Source of the DNA: CALKZN01 sp050633785
GTDB lineage: Bacteria; Pseudomonadota; Gammaproteobacteria; Arenicellales; Arenicellaceae
Direction: 5' to 3'
Length of the DNA: 64,000 bases
Assembly: GCA_050633785.1 (NCBI GenBank)
Contig: JBOEHE010000021.1
Coordinates: 62,001-126,000, forward strand
Every line of letters begins with the position of its first letter. Positions within the stretch are counted from its first letter, which is position 1. Under the pieces are notes generated by a model that worked only from the letters and a program-made list of their open reading frames with translations, did no database searches and was not told where the DNA came from. The translations under genes and the position numbers were made by a program. Shown here piece by piece: positions 17,937-27,221 of the stretch.

Positions 17937-19223
17937 ATGCTCAAAACTACCCTTGAAAAACTGGTTAACGTTAAAGCTGGTGAGATAGTCGCTCTGCTGA
18001 CATCCTGCGCCTATTTTTACCTGTTACTCTGTTCGTATTATATAATCCGCCCCATTCGCAATGAGATGGTCATAGAGAATGGTGTCGCTAATATTCAATG
18101 GCTTTTACTGTTTGCCGCACTGGTTATGTTGGCCATTGTGCCAGTCTTTGGCTGGCTGACGTCGCACTTCAAGACCCGGCAGTTTCTGGCATACTGTACT
18201 TTATTCTTTGCCAGTAATCTGTTTATTTTTTTCCTGTTATTCGATCAGAACGACACTCACCGTTCAATCTGGATCAGCCGTGGTTTCTATGTCTGGGTCA
18301 ATGTCTTTAATATGTTCATCATCTCACTGTTCTGGAGCTTTATGAACGATGTGTTCAGCCAAACCCAATCCAGACGGTTGTTCGCTTTCATCGCTGCTGG
18401 CGGCACAGCCGGGGCATTGACCGGCCCATTGATAACCAGCTTATTAGTTGAGAAAATCGGGCTTGGTTATTTATTATTGATCGCAGCCATTATTCTAAGC
18501 CTGACAATTGTCTGCATTAATCATTTAAGTCATTGGCAAAACCCTAGCAATGTAAATAGCAAGGAGCAAACAGGCATTCAGAATAAATCCATTAAAGGCG
18601 GTGTTTTTGATGGTATCGCACTGATTCTTAGATCCCCTTATTTATTATCCATTTGTTGTTTCATCATTCTTTTTGCTCTGTTATCAACTTTCTTATCTAT
18701 TCAGTTAGCAGAAACGATTGAACACTTATTCAGTGATTCAGCTGAACGCACCAAATTATTTTCCCTGGCTGATCTTGCCACTAATGTATTGACTTTGTTA
18801 TTTCAACTGTCTTTCACAGGGAAAATAATCAATAAGTTTGGCTATCGCACCACCCTGATGCTGTTACCCATAGGTTTAACTATTGGCTTCTTGTTGCTTA
18901 TTTTTGCTCCGATACTGAGCGTCATGATTGCTTTAAGCATATTTTATCGAGCCGGTAATTACGCCATTATGAAACCAACTCGCGAAATGTTGTTCACTGT
19001 GGTTAGCCGGGCAGAAAAGTACAAAGCCAAAAATGTGATTGATACCGCTGTTATGCGCTCAGGTAATGTTCTAAGCGCCTGGCTCTACTCAGGCATCCAA
19101 GCACTGGGAGCTGGAGCGCTGGGTATTGCGGTCATAGGATCAGGACTAGGATTTATCTGGAGTGGCGTCAGTTATTGGCTCGGCAATCAATACCGCCACA
19201 AAACACCGTCTGCTGATGACTGA
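17937..19223 (+). CDS. NTP/NDP exchange transporter-like membrane protein
   Basis: 428 residues with about 12 membrane helices. The first loop after helix 1 reads YYIIRPIRNEMVIENG, the signature region of the ATP:ADP antiporter (Tlc)-like branch of the MFS, and the central part has GGTAGALTGPLI. In free-living bacteria such homologues are common and their substrates are undefined, so nucleotide exchange should not be assumed. The ATG at 17937 is the first; an in-frame TTG at 17916 is the only upstream alternative, and neither has a good ribosome site. Inner membrane; stands alone. Confidence 0.82.
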   Translation: MLKTTLEKLVNVKAGEIVALLTSCAYFYLLLCSYYIIRPIRNEMVIENGVANIQWLLLFAALVMLAIVPVFGWLTSHFKTRQFLAYCTLFFASNLFIFFLLFDQNDTHRSIWISRGFYVWVNVFNMFIISLFWSFMNDVFSQTQSRRLFAFIAAGGTAGALTGPLITSLLVEKIGLGYLLLIAAIILSLTIVCINHLSHWQNPSNVNSKEQTGIQNKSIKGGVFDGIALILRSPYLLSICCFIILFALLSTFLSIQLAETIEHLFSDSAERTKLFSLADLATNVLTLLFQLSFTGKIINKFGYRTTLMLLPIGLTIGFLLLIFAPILSVMIALSIFYRAGNYAIMKPTREMLFTVVSRAEKYKAKNVIDTAVMRSGNVLSAWLYSGIQALGAGALGIAVIGSGLGFIWSGVSYWLGNQYRHKTPSADD

Positions 19224-19273
19224 GACCTTTGCCCTTGTCAAAACAACGTTAATCTCTTATCATTCGAAAATAA

Positions 19274-19289
19274 ACATGCATATACATAT
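19274..19289. promoter_or_regulatory. Probable MarR operator, site 1
   Basis: ACATGCATATACATAT, 4 bp before the marR ATG. It matches the perfect palindrome at 19738-19755 in 14 of 16 positions, as expected for autoregulation. Confidence 0.65.
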
Positions 19290-19292
19290 ATT

Positions 19293-19727
19293 ATGATTGA
19301 AAAAATTTCAAAAAAAGATGGACGCTGTTGCCTAAATGCCAATCTACGCAAAACCTGTCGAACACTGAATAATTTATATGCCAACAGCATGAGAAACTCT
19401 GAACTCAAAGGCACTCAGTATTCTCTCTTAGCCCATATCCACGGCTTTTCAGAAATCACAATCAGTGAGCTGGCAGAGCGTATGCTGATGGATCAAACCA
19501 CCGTCACACGTAGTATCAAGCTTCTGAGCAAAGCGGGTTTGGTCAGTATTGTTCCAGGCACTGACCGGCGACAACGGATTATTCAATTAACTGAACAAGG
19601 CCATCGCGCCCTGAACGAAACACGGCCTATGTGGCTGGACGCACAAGAACGCGTCTGGGAACGCCTCGGGGAAGAAAAAATTGCCAACCTATTCGAAATA
19701 ATGAATGAAATTAACGCTTTAGATTAA
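19293..19727 (+). CDS. MarR family transcriptional regulator
   Basis: 144 residues with the MarR winged helix: EITISELAERMLMDQTTV, then RSIKLLSKAGLVSIVPG and the DRRQRIIQLTEQG wing. Near-identical ACATGTATATACATGT-type palindromes sit directly before this gene and before the next one, a membrane protein 53 bp downstream. The protein therefore probably represses both itself and its neighbour. The ligand is unknown. The N-terminus carries two cysteines (RCCL and KTCR) that could in principle sense redox state; this is speculative. Confidence 0.9.
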   Translation: MIEKISKKDGRCCLNANLRKTCRTLNNLYANSMRNSELKGTQYSLLAHIHGFSEITISELAERMLMDQTTVTRSIKLLSKAGLVSIVPGTDRRQRIIQLTEQGHRALNETRPMWLDAQERVWERLGEEKIANLFEIMNEINALD

Positions 19728-19737
19728 ATTTTTCAAA

Positions 19738-19755
19738 TACATGTATATACATGTA
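19738..19755. promoter_or_regulatory. Perfect MarR operator palindrome, site 2
   Basis: TACATGTATATACATGTA, an 18-bp perfect palindrome, lies between the marR stop and the ribosome site of the membrane-protein gene. It is a near copy of the site before marR itself. Confidence 0.75.
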
Positions 19756-19780
19756 AAAAAACAATTAACGGAGATATTTT

Positions 19781-20482
19781 ATGCTTAGCCTTACACCTGA
19801 AAAAAACCTCTTAATTACCTTTCTTCTGATGAGCGTCGCCGCAATATTGATGATGATGTTCAGCGCTTTTATAGCCCACTCTATGGCTTTGCAACACTCA
19901 GAAAAAGGCACAAAAAAACTCAATCAAACGGTCTGGCTGACCATCATCCTTATCAGTATCTGGTTTGGAATCGCCATGTCAGCCAGCCTTTCTGGCCCGA
20001 TCGCCTTCGTGCAATTCCTGCCCTACTTCGCCATTCCTCTGGTCATTGGGACTCTCTTGATTTTTCAACCAGTTGTATCCACCTTGATCCAGAAAATTCC
20101 GACCCATTGGCTGATCAACCTGCAACTTTACAGGGTTTTAGGAATTGTTTTTATCTACCCATTTTATACTGATGGCCTATTAACCAAAGGCTTTGCCATC
20201 AACGCTGGTGTTGGCGATGTAATTACCGGATTTGCCGCTGTTGTTGTCGCCTATCTAGTCGTCAGACACGGCAAACGAGTGCAAAGTTTATTCTACGGAT
20301 GGACAGCCTTCGGCATATTGGATTTAATAGTTGCCCCAGCTTCAGCTGCGTATTACGGTTTTGCAGTCAACGGTGCAGATATAGGCTTTCCAGTGACTAT
20401 AATCCCTCTTTTTATAGGGCCTCCTGTTGGCATACTGCTTCATATAGTCACCTTGAGAAACTTCCGTTTGAACTATAAATAA
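19781..20482 (+). CDS. Seven-helix membrane protein under MarR control
   Basis: 233 residues with about seven membrane helices and no soluble domain, starting MLSLTPEKNLLITFLLM after a GGAG box. I do not recognise the family. Conserved-looking features include polar residues within helices (GVGDVITGF, GILDLIVAPASAAYYG). It is followed by a good terminator and preceded by a MarR palindrome, so it is an inducible single-gene unit, perhaps a response to a small lipophilic compound. Function is unassigned. Confidence 0.75.
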   Translation: MLSLTPEKNLLITFLLMSVAAILMMMFSAFIAHSMALQHSEKGTKKLNQTVWLTIILISIWFGIAMSASLSGPIAFVQFLPYFAIPLVIGTLLIFQPVVSTLIQKIPTHWLINLQLYRVLGIVFIYPFYTDGLLTKGFAINAGVGDVITGFAAVVVAYLVVRHGKRVQSLFYGWTAFGILDLIVAPASAAYYGFAVNGADIGFPVTIIPLFIGPPVGILLHIVTLRNFRLNYK

Positions 20483-20499
20483 ACATAGATATAGAGAAC

Positions 20500-20529
20500 A
20501 AGGGCCTGAAGCGTAATTATCAGGCCCTT
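20500..20529. terminator. Bidirectional terminator
   Basis: AAGGGCCTGA / TCAGGCCCTT, a perfect 10-bp stem with a 10-nt loop, between the convergent membrane-protein and YbfB/YjiJ MFS genes. Confidence 0.75.
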
Positions 20530-20575
20530 ATCGTTACAGGTTTCAGCATAATTCAACAAACGAATAAAACATGAG

Positions 20576-21748
20576 TTATTCGCGTTTCATTATCAACAGA
20601 CAGACCAGACCCAATACCATGATGCCGCTAACTACATAGAGCGATAGATCAAAACTACCAGTTTTCTCCGCAACAATACCTGACAGAATGGGTGACAGGA
20701 TTTGTGCGATGCAGTACCCGAGAGTCAAGCGAGCCATGACCTGTGTTGCACGGTAACGATATTTGTTAGCAATAATCGTCAACACCAAAGATACAATGCC
20801 CATAAAAGCAAAACCAAACGTTAAGGCACTAATAACGGTAGCAGTAAACGTTGAGGACAAAGTCAACCAAATATTGCCTATGATGTTAATAACGAAAGCA
20901 ATACGAATCGCATTCAAGTAACCCAACCTACGGGCAATCCGATCCCAGATAAAAGGAGCCGGCGCTGCCGCCAATCCAACAAAAACCCACATCAAGCCAC
21001 CTTTGCCTTCCAGTGGTTGCAACTCAGTGATCAAAGAAGTAAATGTGACATTGACGGTATTGCTGAAACCGGCGCATATATAAGCCATACTCAGCAAGAT
21101 CAACCATCTATTGGACGGTTCATGGCGATTATCACGTACACGAGATTGACGAATCTGTTCTTCTACAGGCCTTGGCAGCCATGCCATTGCTGGTATAAAC
21201 AATAGCAAACCCACAGCGAATAAAGTAAACCATTGCCCCTTCCAGGACAAGTTCAATAAGCCTTGGGTACCACTGAATTCAACAACAATTGCACCAACAA
21301 TAATACCAAGGCCAACGCCGGAAAAGTGGATTCCTAACTCCTCGCTTTTTTCATTATCATTGTTGTACATCAACCATTTCATCACCAGACCAGTGCCCAA
21401 CATAAATCCAGTAGCGGTTGCAATACCGGCAAAGAAGCGGCTCAAGTACCAAATCAATGGTGAATCATGGATTCCCATAATCAAGGTGGACACTAATGCG
21501 ACAAACAAACCATAGCGGTAAATATAATCCTTAACCCGCAGGTCATTAATCAACCAGACAATGAACAGTCCAGTTAAATAGCCCAGATAATTCCAGCCAG
21601 CCAACCAACCCGCTAAACTTTCGCTCATACCTGTCTGTGTCTGCATATAAGGTATCATCGGAGTATAGGCATATCGAGCCACCCCCATACTGAGAACCAG
21701 GGCACAAATGCCGGAAATTAACACTGTTATTTTGCTGGATTTAAACAA
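20576..21748 (-). CDS. YbfB/YjiJ family MFS transporter
   Basis: 390 residues with 12 membrane helices. The N-terminal signature MGVARYAYTPMIPYMQTQTG and SLAGWLAGWNYLGYLTG is typical of the YbfB/YjiJ branch of the major facilitator superfamily. Substrate unknown. Single gene, with about 240 bp of promoter region before the divergent mechanosensitive-channel gene. Confidence 0.88.
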   Translation of the reverse strand: MFKSSKITVLISGICALVLSMGVARYAYTPMIPYMQTQTGMSESLAGWLAGWNYLGYLTGLFIVWLINDLRVKDYIYRYGLFVALVSTLIMGIHDSPLIWYLSRFFAGIATATGFMLGTGLVMKWLMYNNDNEKSEELGIHFSGVGLGIIVGAIVVEFSGTQGLLNLSWKGQWFTLFAVGLLLFIPAMAWLPRPVEEQIRQSRVRDNRHEPSNRWLILLSMAYICAGFSNTVNVTFTSLITELQPLEGKGGLMWVFVGLAAAPAPFIWDRIARRLGYLNAIRIAFVINIIGNIWLTLSSTFTATVISALTFGFAFMGIVSLVLTIIANKYRYRATQVMARLTLGYCIAQILSPILSGIVAEKTGSFDLSLYVVSGIMVLGLVCLLIMKRE

Positions 21749-21990
21749 AAAGATACTCCTTAGAAAATACTCTGATTGAAACTGAATAATAGCTCACTTA
21801 CACCTTAGAATACAGCCTGCATGGCTGCCTTTTAACGATAGATTATCTACAGGCAAATACTATAAATTAGCGCTATCCATGCTCTGATAAGCCGTCGAGA
21901 AATTTACAATTATTGACACCAACCCACACTATTCACTCTTTTTTTGCTCTAGACTAATCCAAACCATTCAATTTAATTGGGAGAGTCATA

Positions 21991-23148
21991 ATGAAAGAAC
22001 TGATTACCAGTATCACGAATACTCTAGGCCCCGTTGCTTCAAGCACCCTTGGCCATGCATTAATCGGACTGGCCATTTTGATAATAGGCTTGTTCATTGT
22101 AAAAATCATTGCTGGCATTCTTAAGAAAATGCTGCTTAATATTGGCTTTCTGAAAGATGCCGACCTAATTAACCCAGTCACCTCATTAATCAAAGCGGTA
22201 TTGACCATTTTCGTATTGATGGCCGTGCTACAGCACTTTGGACTGACTGATGTGTTAGCACCACTGAAAAATATGGTGGATCAGTTTCTGGCGGCTATAC
22301 CTAGAATCATTGGCGCCGGTGTGGTTGCTTATGCTGGCTGGGTTATTGCCAAAATTGTCTCTCAACTGCTTGGTGTTGCTCTGGACAAAGCCGATCAACA
22401 ACTCGCACTGAAAACCGGCAAAGATGACATTAAGGTGTCAAAATTCGGCAGTGCCTTTATCTTCGGTGGCATCCTATTACCTATTCTGGTCGCTGCTTTA
22501 GGCGTGTTAGATATTCCCTCTATTTCTGTTCCAGCATCCGACATGATCAACAAGCTGTATGCAGCAGTACCCAATATTGTCGGTGCAGGCATAATCCTGT
22601 TGGTCTCCTATTTTGTAGCCAAGTTTGTTATCTACATGTTAACTGGCTTACTTGATGGCATGCACATTGATACCTTACCGCAAAAATTAGGTGTTTCAGG
22701 CTTATTCTCAGAATCATTCACGCCCACTAAATTGATTGGCGGTGCGATTATGTTTTTCTCCATGTTAACCGCGTCAACCGCTGCTGTGAACACATTGGGT
22801 ATCGAAGTAATATCCACTATTTTTGCCCGTGTGCTTGAGTTTGGCGGTGGCTTGCTGGTTGGTGGCATCATTCTATTAATCGGTAATTTTCTAAGTGCCA
22901 TGGCTTACGACAAATTATCAGCCAGTGGCAGCAAAGGCATTGCCAACATTGCCCGCGTAGCCATTCTTGGCTTAGTCCTTGCCATGGGATTAAAATCCAT
23001 GGGCCTGGCAGACAATATCGTCAATATGGCTTTTGGATTCACCATAGGTAGTGTCGCCGTAGCTGCTGCCTTGGCTTTCGGACTTGGTGGTAGAGATGCA
23101 GCCAAGACTGTTGCAGACACCTGGGCAGGAAAAATTACCAACAAGTAA
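21991..23148 (+). CDS. Mechanosensitive channel-like protein with conserved TM-helix repeats
   Basis: 385 residues. It contains three to four copies of the conserved TM-helix repeat seen before MscS-type pores (LAAIPRIIGAGVVAYAGWVIAKIV, repeated as YAAVPNIVGAGIILLVSYFVAKFV). The C-terminus resembles the MscS pore helix (ALAFGLGGRDAAKTVADTW). No large cytoplasmic MscS vestibule follows, so the protein is shorter than classical MscS/MscK channels. A role in relieving membrane tension is plausible from the family. A strong terminator follows. Confidence 0.83.
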   Translation: MKELITSITNTLGPVASSTLGHALIGLAILIIGLFIVKIIAGILKKMLLNIGFLKDADLINPVTSLIKAVLTIFVLMAVLQHFGLTDVLAPLKNMVDQFLAAIPRIIGAGVVAYAGWVIAKIVSQLLGVALDKADQQLALKTGKDDIKVSKFGSAFIFGGILLPILVAALGVLDIPSISVPASDMINKLYAAVPNIVGAGIILLVSYFVAKFVIYMLTGLLDGMHIDTLPQKLGVSGLFSESFTPTKLIGGAIMFFSMLTASTAAVNTLGIEVISTIFARVLEFGGGLLVGGIILLIGNFLSAMAYDKLSASGSKGIANIARVAILGLVLAMGLKSMGLADNIVNMAFGFTIGSVAVAAALAFGLGGRDAAKTVADTWAGKITNK

Positions 23149-23174
23149 ACAAGCAACACCGATTAACCATCGGC

Positions 23175-23208
23175 AAAGCCCGGAAACCTCTGGTTTTCGG
23201 GCTTTTTT
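23175..23208 (+). terminator. Rho-independent terminator
   Basis: AAAGCCCGGAAACC pairs with GGTTTTCGGGCTTT (one G-U pair, 3-nt loop) and runs into TTTTTT, 26 bp after the mechanosensitive-channel stop codon. A textbook terminator. Confidence 0.92.
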
Positions 23209-23302
23209 ATGCCCTTATTCTTCTTATTGTAAATTATGCAAGCAACTCGACGCTTTGTAGACATTAAGCTATATTGGACTTTTAACTCATAAAAAAGCTG
23301 AA

Positions 23303-23920
23303 ATGGAAAATTATTTGCTGTTTTTTATCGTTGCCTGCATCACAATTTTAAGCCCAGGACCAGGGGTCATTCTCACATTAAGCAATGCCATTCGTTTCGG
23401 TGTTTCCGGTTCAATAATGGGCATTATAGGAATTGCTGTTGGCACCTTCATTGTCGCAGCAATCTCAGCGACCAGTCTGGGGGTAATACTGGCTACGTCT
23501 ACTATTGCCTTTACTATTATGAAGTTTATTGGCGCTGCCTATTTAATTTATCTTGGCATCAAACTCTGGAATGCTCCTACCAACAAAATACAATTGGACG
23601 ACAGTAAGCATACTCTGCCCTGGCAAAGGCAATTCTTTGAAGGTTTAATCCTGCAGGTTACTAACCCTAAAGCGGTGTTCTTTTTTATGTCCATCTTTCC
23701 GCAGTTTGTAAATTACTCAAATGAGAATCCTGCACACCAATTTATTACACTGGTCATCACTTATAGTCTGCTGGTTATGGCTATACACATCACTTACGCC
23801 TATTTAGCCAGATCAGCCCGCCGTTGGTTGTCTTCTGACACTGGTGGCCGCACTGTAAATAGAGTCGGTGGTGGAACCTTCATGTTGTTTGGTGTAGGTC
23901 TGGCAACAACGCAAAAATAA
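23303..23920 (+). CDS. LysE/RhtB family exporter
   Basis: 205 residues with about six membrane helices. It begins with the LysE signature: ITILSPGPGVILTLSNAIRFG, then GAAYLIYLGIKLW and GLILQVTNPKAVFFFMSIFPQF. The family exports amino acids or their derivatives; the exact substrate cannot be called. Single gene ahead of the ECF sigma operon. Confidence 0.92.
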   Translation: MENYLLFFIVACITILSPGPGVILTLSNAIRFGVSGSIMGIIGIAVGTFIVAAISATSLGVILATSTIAFTIMKFIGAAYLIYLGIKLWNAPTNKIQLDDSKHTLPWQRQFFEGLILQVTNPKAVFFFMSIFPQFVNYSNENPAHQFITLVITYSLLVMAIHITYAYLARSARRWLSSDTGGRTVNRVGGGTFMLFGVGLATTQK

Positions 23921-24000
23921 ACAATTATTCCATTTTTTCACCAAGGATATATCAAGTGCCCTCGTCTCACTCAGACAATACTGATAAATCATAGAATAGT

Positions 24001-24564
24001 ATGAGCGAAAATTCGCTGATCAAACAAGCCCAACAAGGCGAAGCTGCCGCATTTGAAGAGCTGTTACAACGGCATTACGACCGTCTGTTTTCGTTCGCTT
24101 ATCGCTGGTGCGGTAACCAGAGCAATGCCGAAGACATAACCCAATTGGCCTGCATCAAACTGTCCAGATCAATCAAACAATTTCGCTTCGATTCATCATT
24201 TTCGACCTGGCTATACAAAATTGTTATTAACTGCGCCAAAGATTTTTATAAAAGCCAGAAACGTCACAGCGACCGGGAAGATAACCTTGATTCTTATGAG
24301 TATCAGCTGCACAGCAACGACCGGCACCAACAGCGCTTGTTTGCCCAACAAATTATGCAGCATATTGACTCCATGCAGGACGGTTTGAAAGAAGCCATCC
24401 TACTGGTCTATGCCGAGGGTCTGACTCATAGTGAAGCAGCCAAAATTTTGGAGGTCAAAGAAAGTACCGTTTCATGGCGTTTGCACGAAGTACGCAAAAT
24501 ATTGAAACAGCAATTTTCCTCAACCAGCCTGGGTAGTGAAACCAGCACCGGAGGACTGATATGA
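24001..24564 (+). CDS. ECF-type RNA polymerase sigma factor
   Basis: 187 residues. Region 2 covers about residues 14-85 (LLQRHYDRLFSFAYRWCG, NAEDITQLACIKL, FSTWLYKIVINCAKDFYK). Region 4 covers about 120-172, with the HTH GLTHSEAAKILEVKESTVSWRL. The last codons overlap the ATG of the VWA gene by 4 nt (ATGA), so both are made together. No classical anti-sigma gene is nearby; the partner's N-terminal cytoplasmic part plus membrane helix could fill that role (inference). Confidence 0.92.
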   Translation: MSENSLIKQAQQGEAAAFEELLQRHYDRLFSFAYRWCGNQSNAEDITQLACIKLSRSIKQFRFDSSFSTWLYKIVINCAKDFYKSQKRHSDREDNLDSYEYQLHSNDRHQQRLFAQQIMQHIDSMQDGLKEAILLVYAEGLTHSEAAKILEVKESTVSWRLHEVRKILKQQFSSTSLGSETSTGGLI

Positions 24565-26909
24565 ACGATAAACAACTGGATGATTTATTAAAAAAAGCGA
24601 CGTCAGCTACGACGCCAGCAGCCACTCAAGACGCCAAATCAAGAGCGATCAATTTGGCGATGGAGGCCTTTGCCAAAGAACAGACAGAACAACTTGTTCA
24701 CCTCGATAACGAAACTGAAGAGTCAGGTTCAGAAAAATCTTACCAAGGAATTGGTTATTGGCTTCGTCTAATGAGTAATGCAACCAGCAACTCATTCAAG
24801 AGGTTTTTCATGGACACAAACACCAATCCATTACTCTATAAGACACTGGCGGGAGGCGCTTGTGTCGTGTTGGCCTTAGGTGTCATTCTCAATCTGGCAC
24901 CCACACAGTTACACAGAGACAATGTCGTGCTGAAAGAAACGAATAACCCATATGATGAATTGAGTTATATCGATTCTGCTGACTTCGATACTACGCCAGT
25001 CCAGTCAAGTGACTCGAACACTCTAGCAGATAGCAGTCGTTTAGAAAGTGGCCAATTAACAGAGAAATCAGCCTCTTCTACCCTGGCAGAAGAAAGTAGT
25101 TCTGGAGCAATGCGTTCTCAACCGGCAATACCTACAGAAGAATCGCCAGCCGCGGTCTCATCAACTTTCGCCTTAGAACCCAGCGTTAACAATACCGCTG
25201 CTTCCAAACCAAAGCTTCGACAAGAGAAAATAAGCCACCCACAAATTTTGGCTAAAAAGAAAGCAGTTGAAAGACCACGCAAAATTGAATCTGTGGATGA
25301 ATTGATTGAACATGAGACGAAAGATACTGGAATCGCAGCAAACGAAGAACTACGTATAGAATCAGACAGTAAATTAATTGGAAGCTCAATCACAGGGCAA
25401 CACAGTGACACAATTGCCGATCTTTCTGTCAGTCACATGCCGGAGACTCAAGCAATAGTCATTGATCAGAGATCCCACCAGCAACGCAAAGATCACAGTG
25501 ATTTCACTCCCATAAAAGATAATTCGGTAAAACTGGTCAGTAGTGAACCCGTCTCCACTTTTTCAATTGATGTTGATACAGCCTCTTACAGCTTTGTTCG
25601 TAAACAGTTAAAAAACGGTTATTTGCCAACAAAAGATGCCGTTAGAGCCGAAGAATTAATCAATTATTTTGATTATAATTATCCATCACCGGAGTCCAGA
25701 CAACAACCATTTCAACCGACTATCACCCTTTTGCCATCTCCCTGGAATGAGCAGAAGAAACTCTTACATATCGGCATTAAAGGCTATGAACTGGAGCAAG
25801 GCAATGCTCCAGACAGTAACTTGGTTTTTTTATTGGATGTCTCAGGCTCAATGGGTAACTCAAATAAACTGCCTTTAGTCAAACAATCTATCAAACTGCT
25901 ATTGGATACGCTGAAACCAACAGACAGCATCAGTATAGTCGTCTATGCCGGAGCTGCTGGTGTGGTGCTTGAACCGACACGGGTACAAGACAAAAGCACT
26001 ATTATTTCTGCCTTAAATCGTTTAAGCGCCGGTGGTTCAACAGCGGGTGGTGCAGGAATTGAACTGGCTTACCAACTCGCTGAACAGAATTTCTCTAAAC
26101 AAGCGATCAACCGCATTATTCTGGCAACAGATGGTGACTTCAATATCGGTATGACAAGCAATGAAGACCTGAAAACCTACATTGAACGTAAACGCAACAA
26201 TGGTATTTTCTTATCTGTATTGGGGTTTGGAACAAACAATTATCAGGATGATTTGATGCAAACTCTGGCGCAGAATGGCAATGGAGTCGCTGCCTATATT
26301 GACAGTTTAAGTGAAGCCAAAAAAGTCTTGGTAGACGAAGCAACATCGATGCTGTTTCCGATCGCAAAAGACGTCAAAATTCAAATTGAATTCAACCCAG
26401 AGAAAGTCAGCGAATATCGACTGATCGGTTATGAAACACGTGCATTGAATCGTGAAGACTTTAACAATGACAAAGTCGATGCTGGTGATATCGGTGCCGG
26501 CCATACAGTGACCGCCATTTATGAGATCACGCCTCATGGTGCCAGTCAACGTTCTATCGATGAACCCAGATACAGTGCCAATAAAAAACAGGTAGAACAG
26601 GTTTTCGACAATGCCAGTGAATATGGCTTTCTAAAAATTCGCTATAAACTTCCAGACCAATCAAATTCTAGATTACTTACTCAAGCTATTGTTGATACAC
26701 AAAACTCTGAGACCGGCAACAGCGAAATCCGTTTTTCAATAGCGGTTGCTGGTTTTGCACAATTATTGCGTGGTGGAATGTATTTAAGTAATCAATATAA
26801 CTATGACAACGTCATACAACAAGCCCAGCGCCACAAAGGTCATGATGAATTTGGACACCGCAGTGAATTTATTCAGTTGGTCAGAATGGCGAAAATTGCT
26901 CAACCATAA
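24561..26909 (+). CDS. Membrane-anchored VWA protein (YfbK type), sigma-factor partner
   Basis: 782 residues. A cytoplasmic N-terminal stretch of about 85 residues, unlike other YfbK parts, precedes one membrane helix (about 94-111, GGACVVLALGVILNL). A 200-residue low-complexity Ser/Glu-rich linker follows. Then come the YfbK-type N-terminal domain (FSIDVDTASYSFVRKQL, AVRAEELINYFDY), a VWA domain with intact MIDAS DVSGSM, and the C-terminal DUF3520-like region (GYETRALNREDFNNDKVDAG). It is translated from an ATGA overlap with the ECF sigma gene. The topology fits a surface- or periplasm-sensing anti-sigma factor, but no known anti-sigma motif (such as HxxxCxxC) is present. Confidence 0.87.
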   Translation: MNDKQLDDLLKKATSATTPAATQDAKSRAINLAMEAFAKEQTEQLVHLDNETEESGSEKSYQGIGYWLRLMSNATSNSFKRFFMDTNTNPLLYKTLAGGACVVLALGVILNLAPTQLHRDNVVLKETNNPYDELSYIDSADFDTTPVQSSDSNTLADSSRLESGQLTEKSASSTLAEESSSGAMRSQPAIPTEESPAAVSSTFALEPSVNNTAASKPKLRQEKISHPQILAKKKAVERPRKIESVDELIEHETKDTGIAANEELRIESDSKLIGSSITGQHSDTIADLSVSHMPETQAIVIDQRSHQQRKDHSDFTPIKDNSVKLVSSEPVSTFSIDVDTASYSFVRKQLKNGYLPTKDAVRAEELINYFDYNYPSPESRQQPFQPTITLLPSPWNEQKKLLHIGIKGYELEQGNAPDSNLVFLLDVSGSMGNSNKLPLVKQSIKLLLDTLKPTDSISIVVYAGAAGVVLEPTRVQDKSTIISALNRLSAGGSTAGGAGIELAYQLAEQNFSKQAINRIILATDGDFNIGMTSNEDLKTYIERKRNNGIFLSVLGFGTNNYQDDLMQTLAQNGNGVAAYIDSLSEAKKVLVDEATSMLFPIAKDVKIQIEFNPEKVSEYRLIGYETRALNREDFNNDKVDAGDIGAGHTVTAIYEITPHGASQRSIDEPRYSANKKQVEQVFDNASEYGFLKIRYKLPDQSNSRLLTQAIVDTQNSETGNSEIRFSIAVAGFAQLLRGGMYLSNQYNYDNVIQQAQRHKGHDEFGHRSEFIQLVRMAKIAQP

Positions 26910-27221
26910 GCGGATCTGTCAGTTTAAAGGCAAAGGGCCAAGGCTCATAACTAAACCCTTTGAAGCAAAATTTCAAAAGACCATAACTTAAAAAGAGTTT
27001 AACAACCGGTTTACCTTGGTTTAAAAATTAAAATCTCATCCTTGAGATAAACACCCGTGAATAATGTCAAGCCGCCGTAATGGATTCAGGGGAAAGTACA
27101 GATTACAAACGACTAGACTTATATCCACTTCCTGAGTGCATAATAGTGAATTCAAACTTGAAACAACATGCCTAATCTTGCTCTTTTCGAGGAGCAAAAC
27201 TATCTTATCTTGCACATCTGA
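26910..27221. other. 312-bp gap between convergent genes
   Basis: No coding frame of note. Two weak hairpins are present: CAAAGGG/CCCTTTG (26931-26962, 18-nt loop), after the VWA stop, and TTGCTC/GAGCAA (27178-27197), after the SCO stop on the minus strand. These may be the terminators of the two converging operons. Nothing else recognised. Confidence 0.4.

Noticed and set aside
17937..19223. Signature of an obligate intracellular lifestyle (nucleotide import)
   Set aside because: The same window has a full set of free-living respiratory, TRAP and biosynthetic genes, and distant Tlc-like carriers are common in free-living bacteria.
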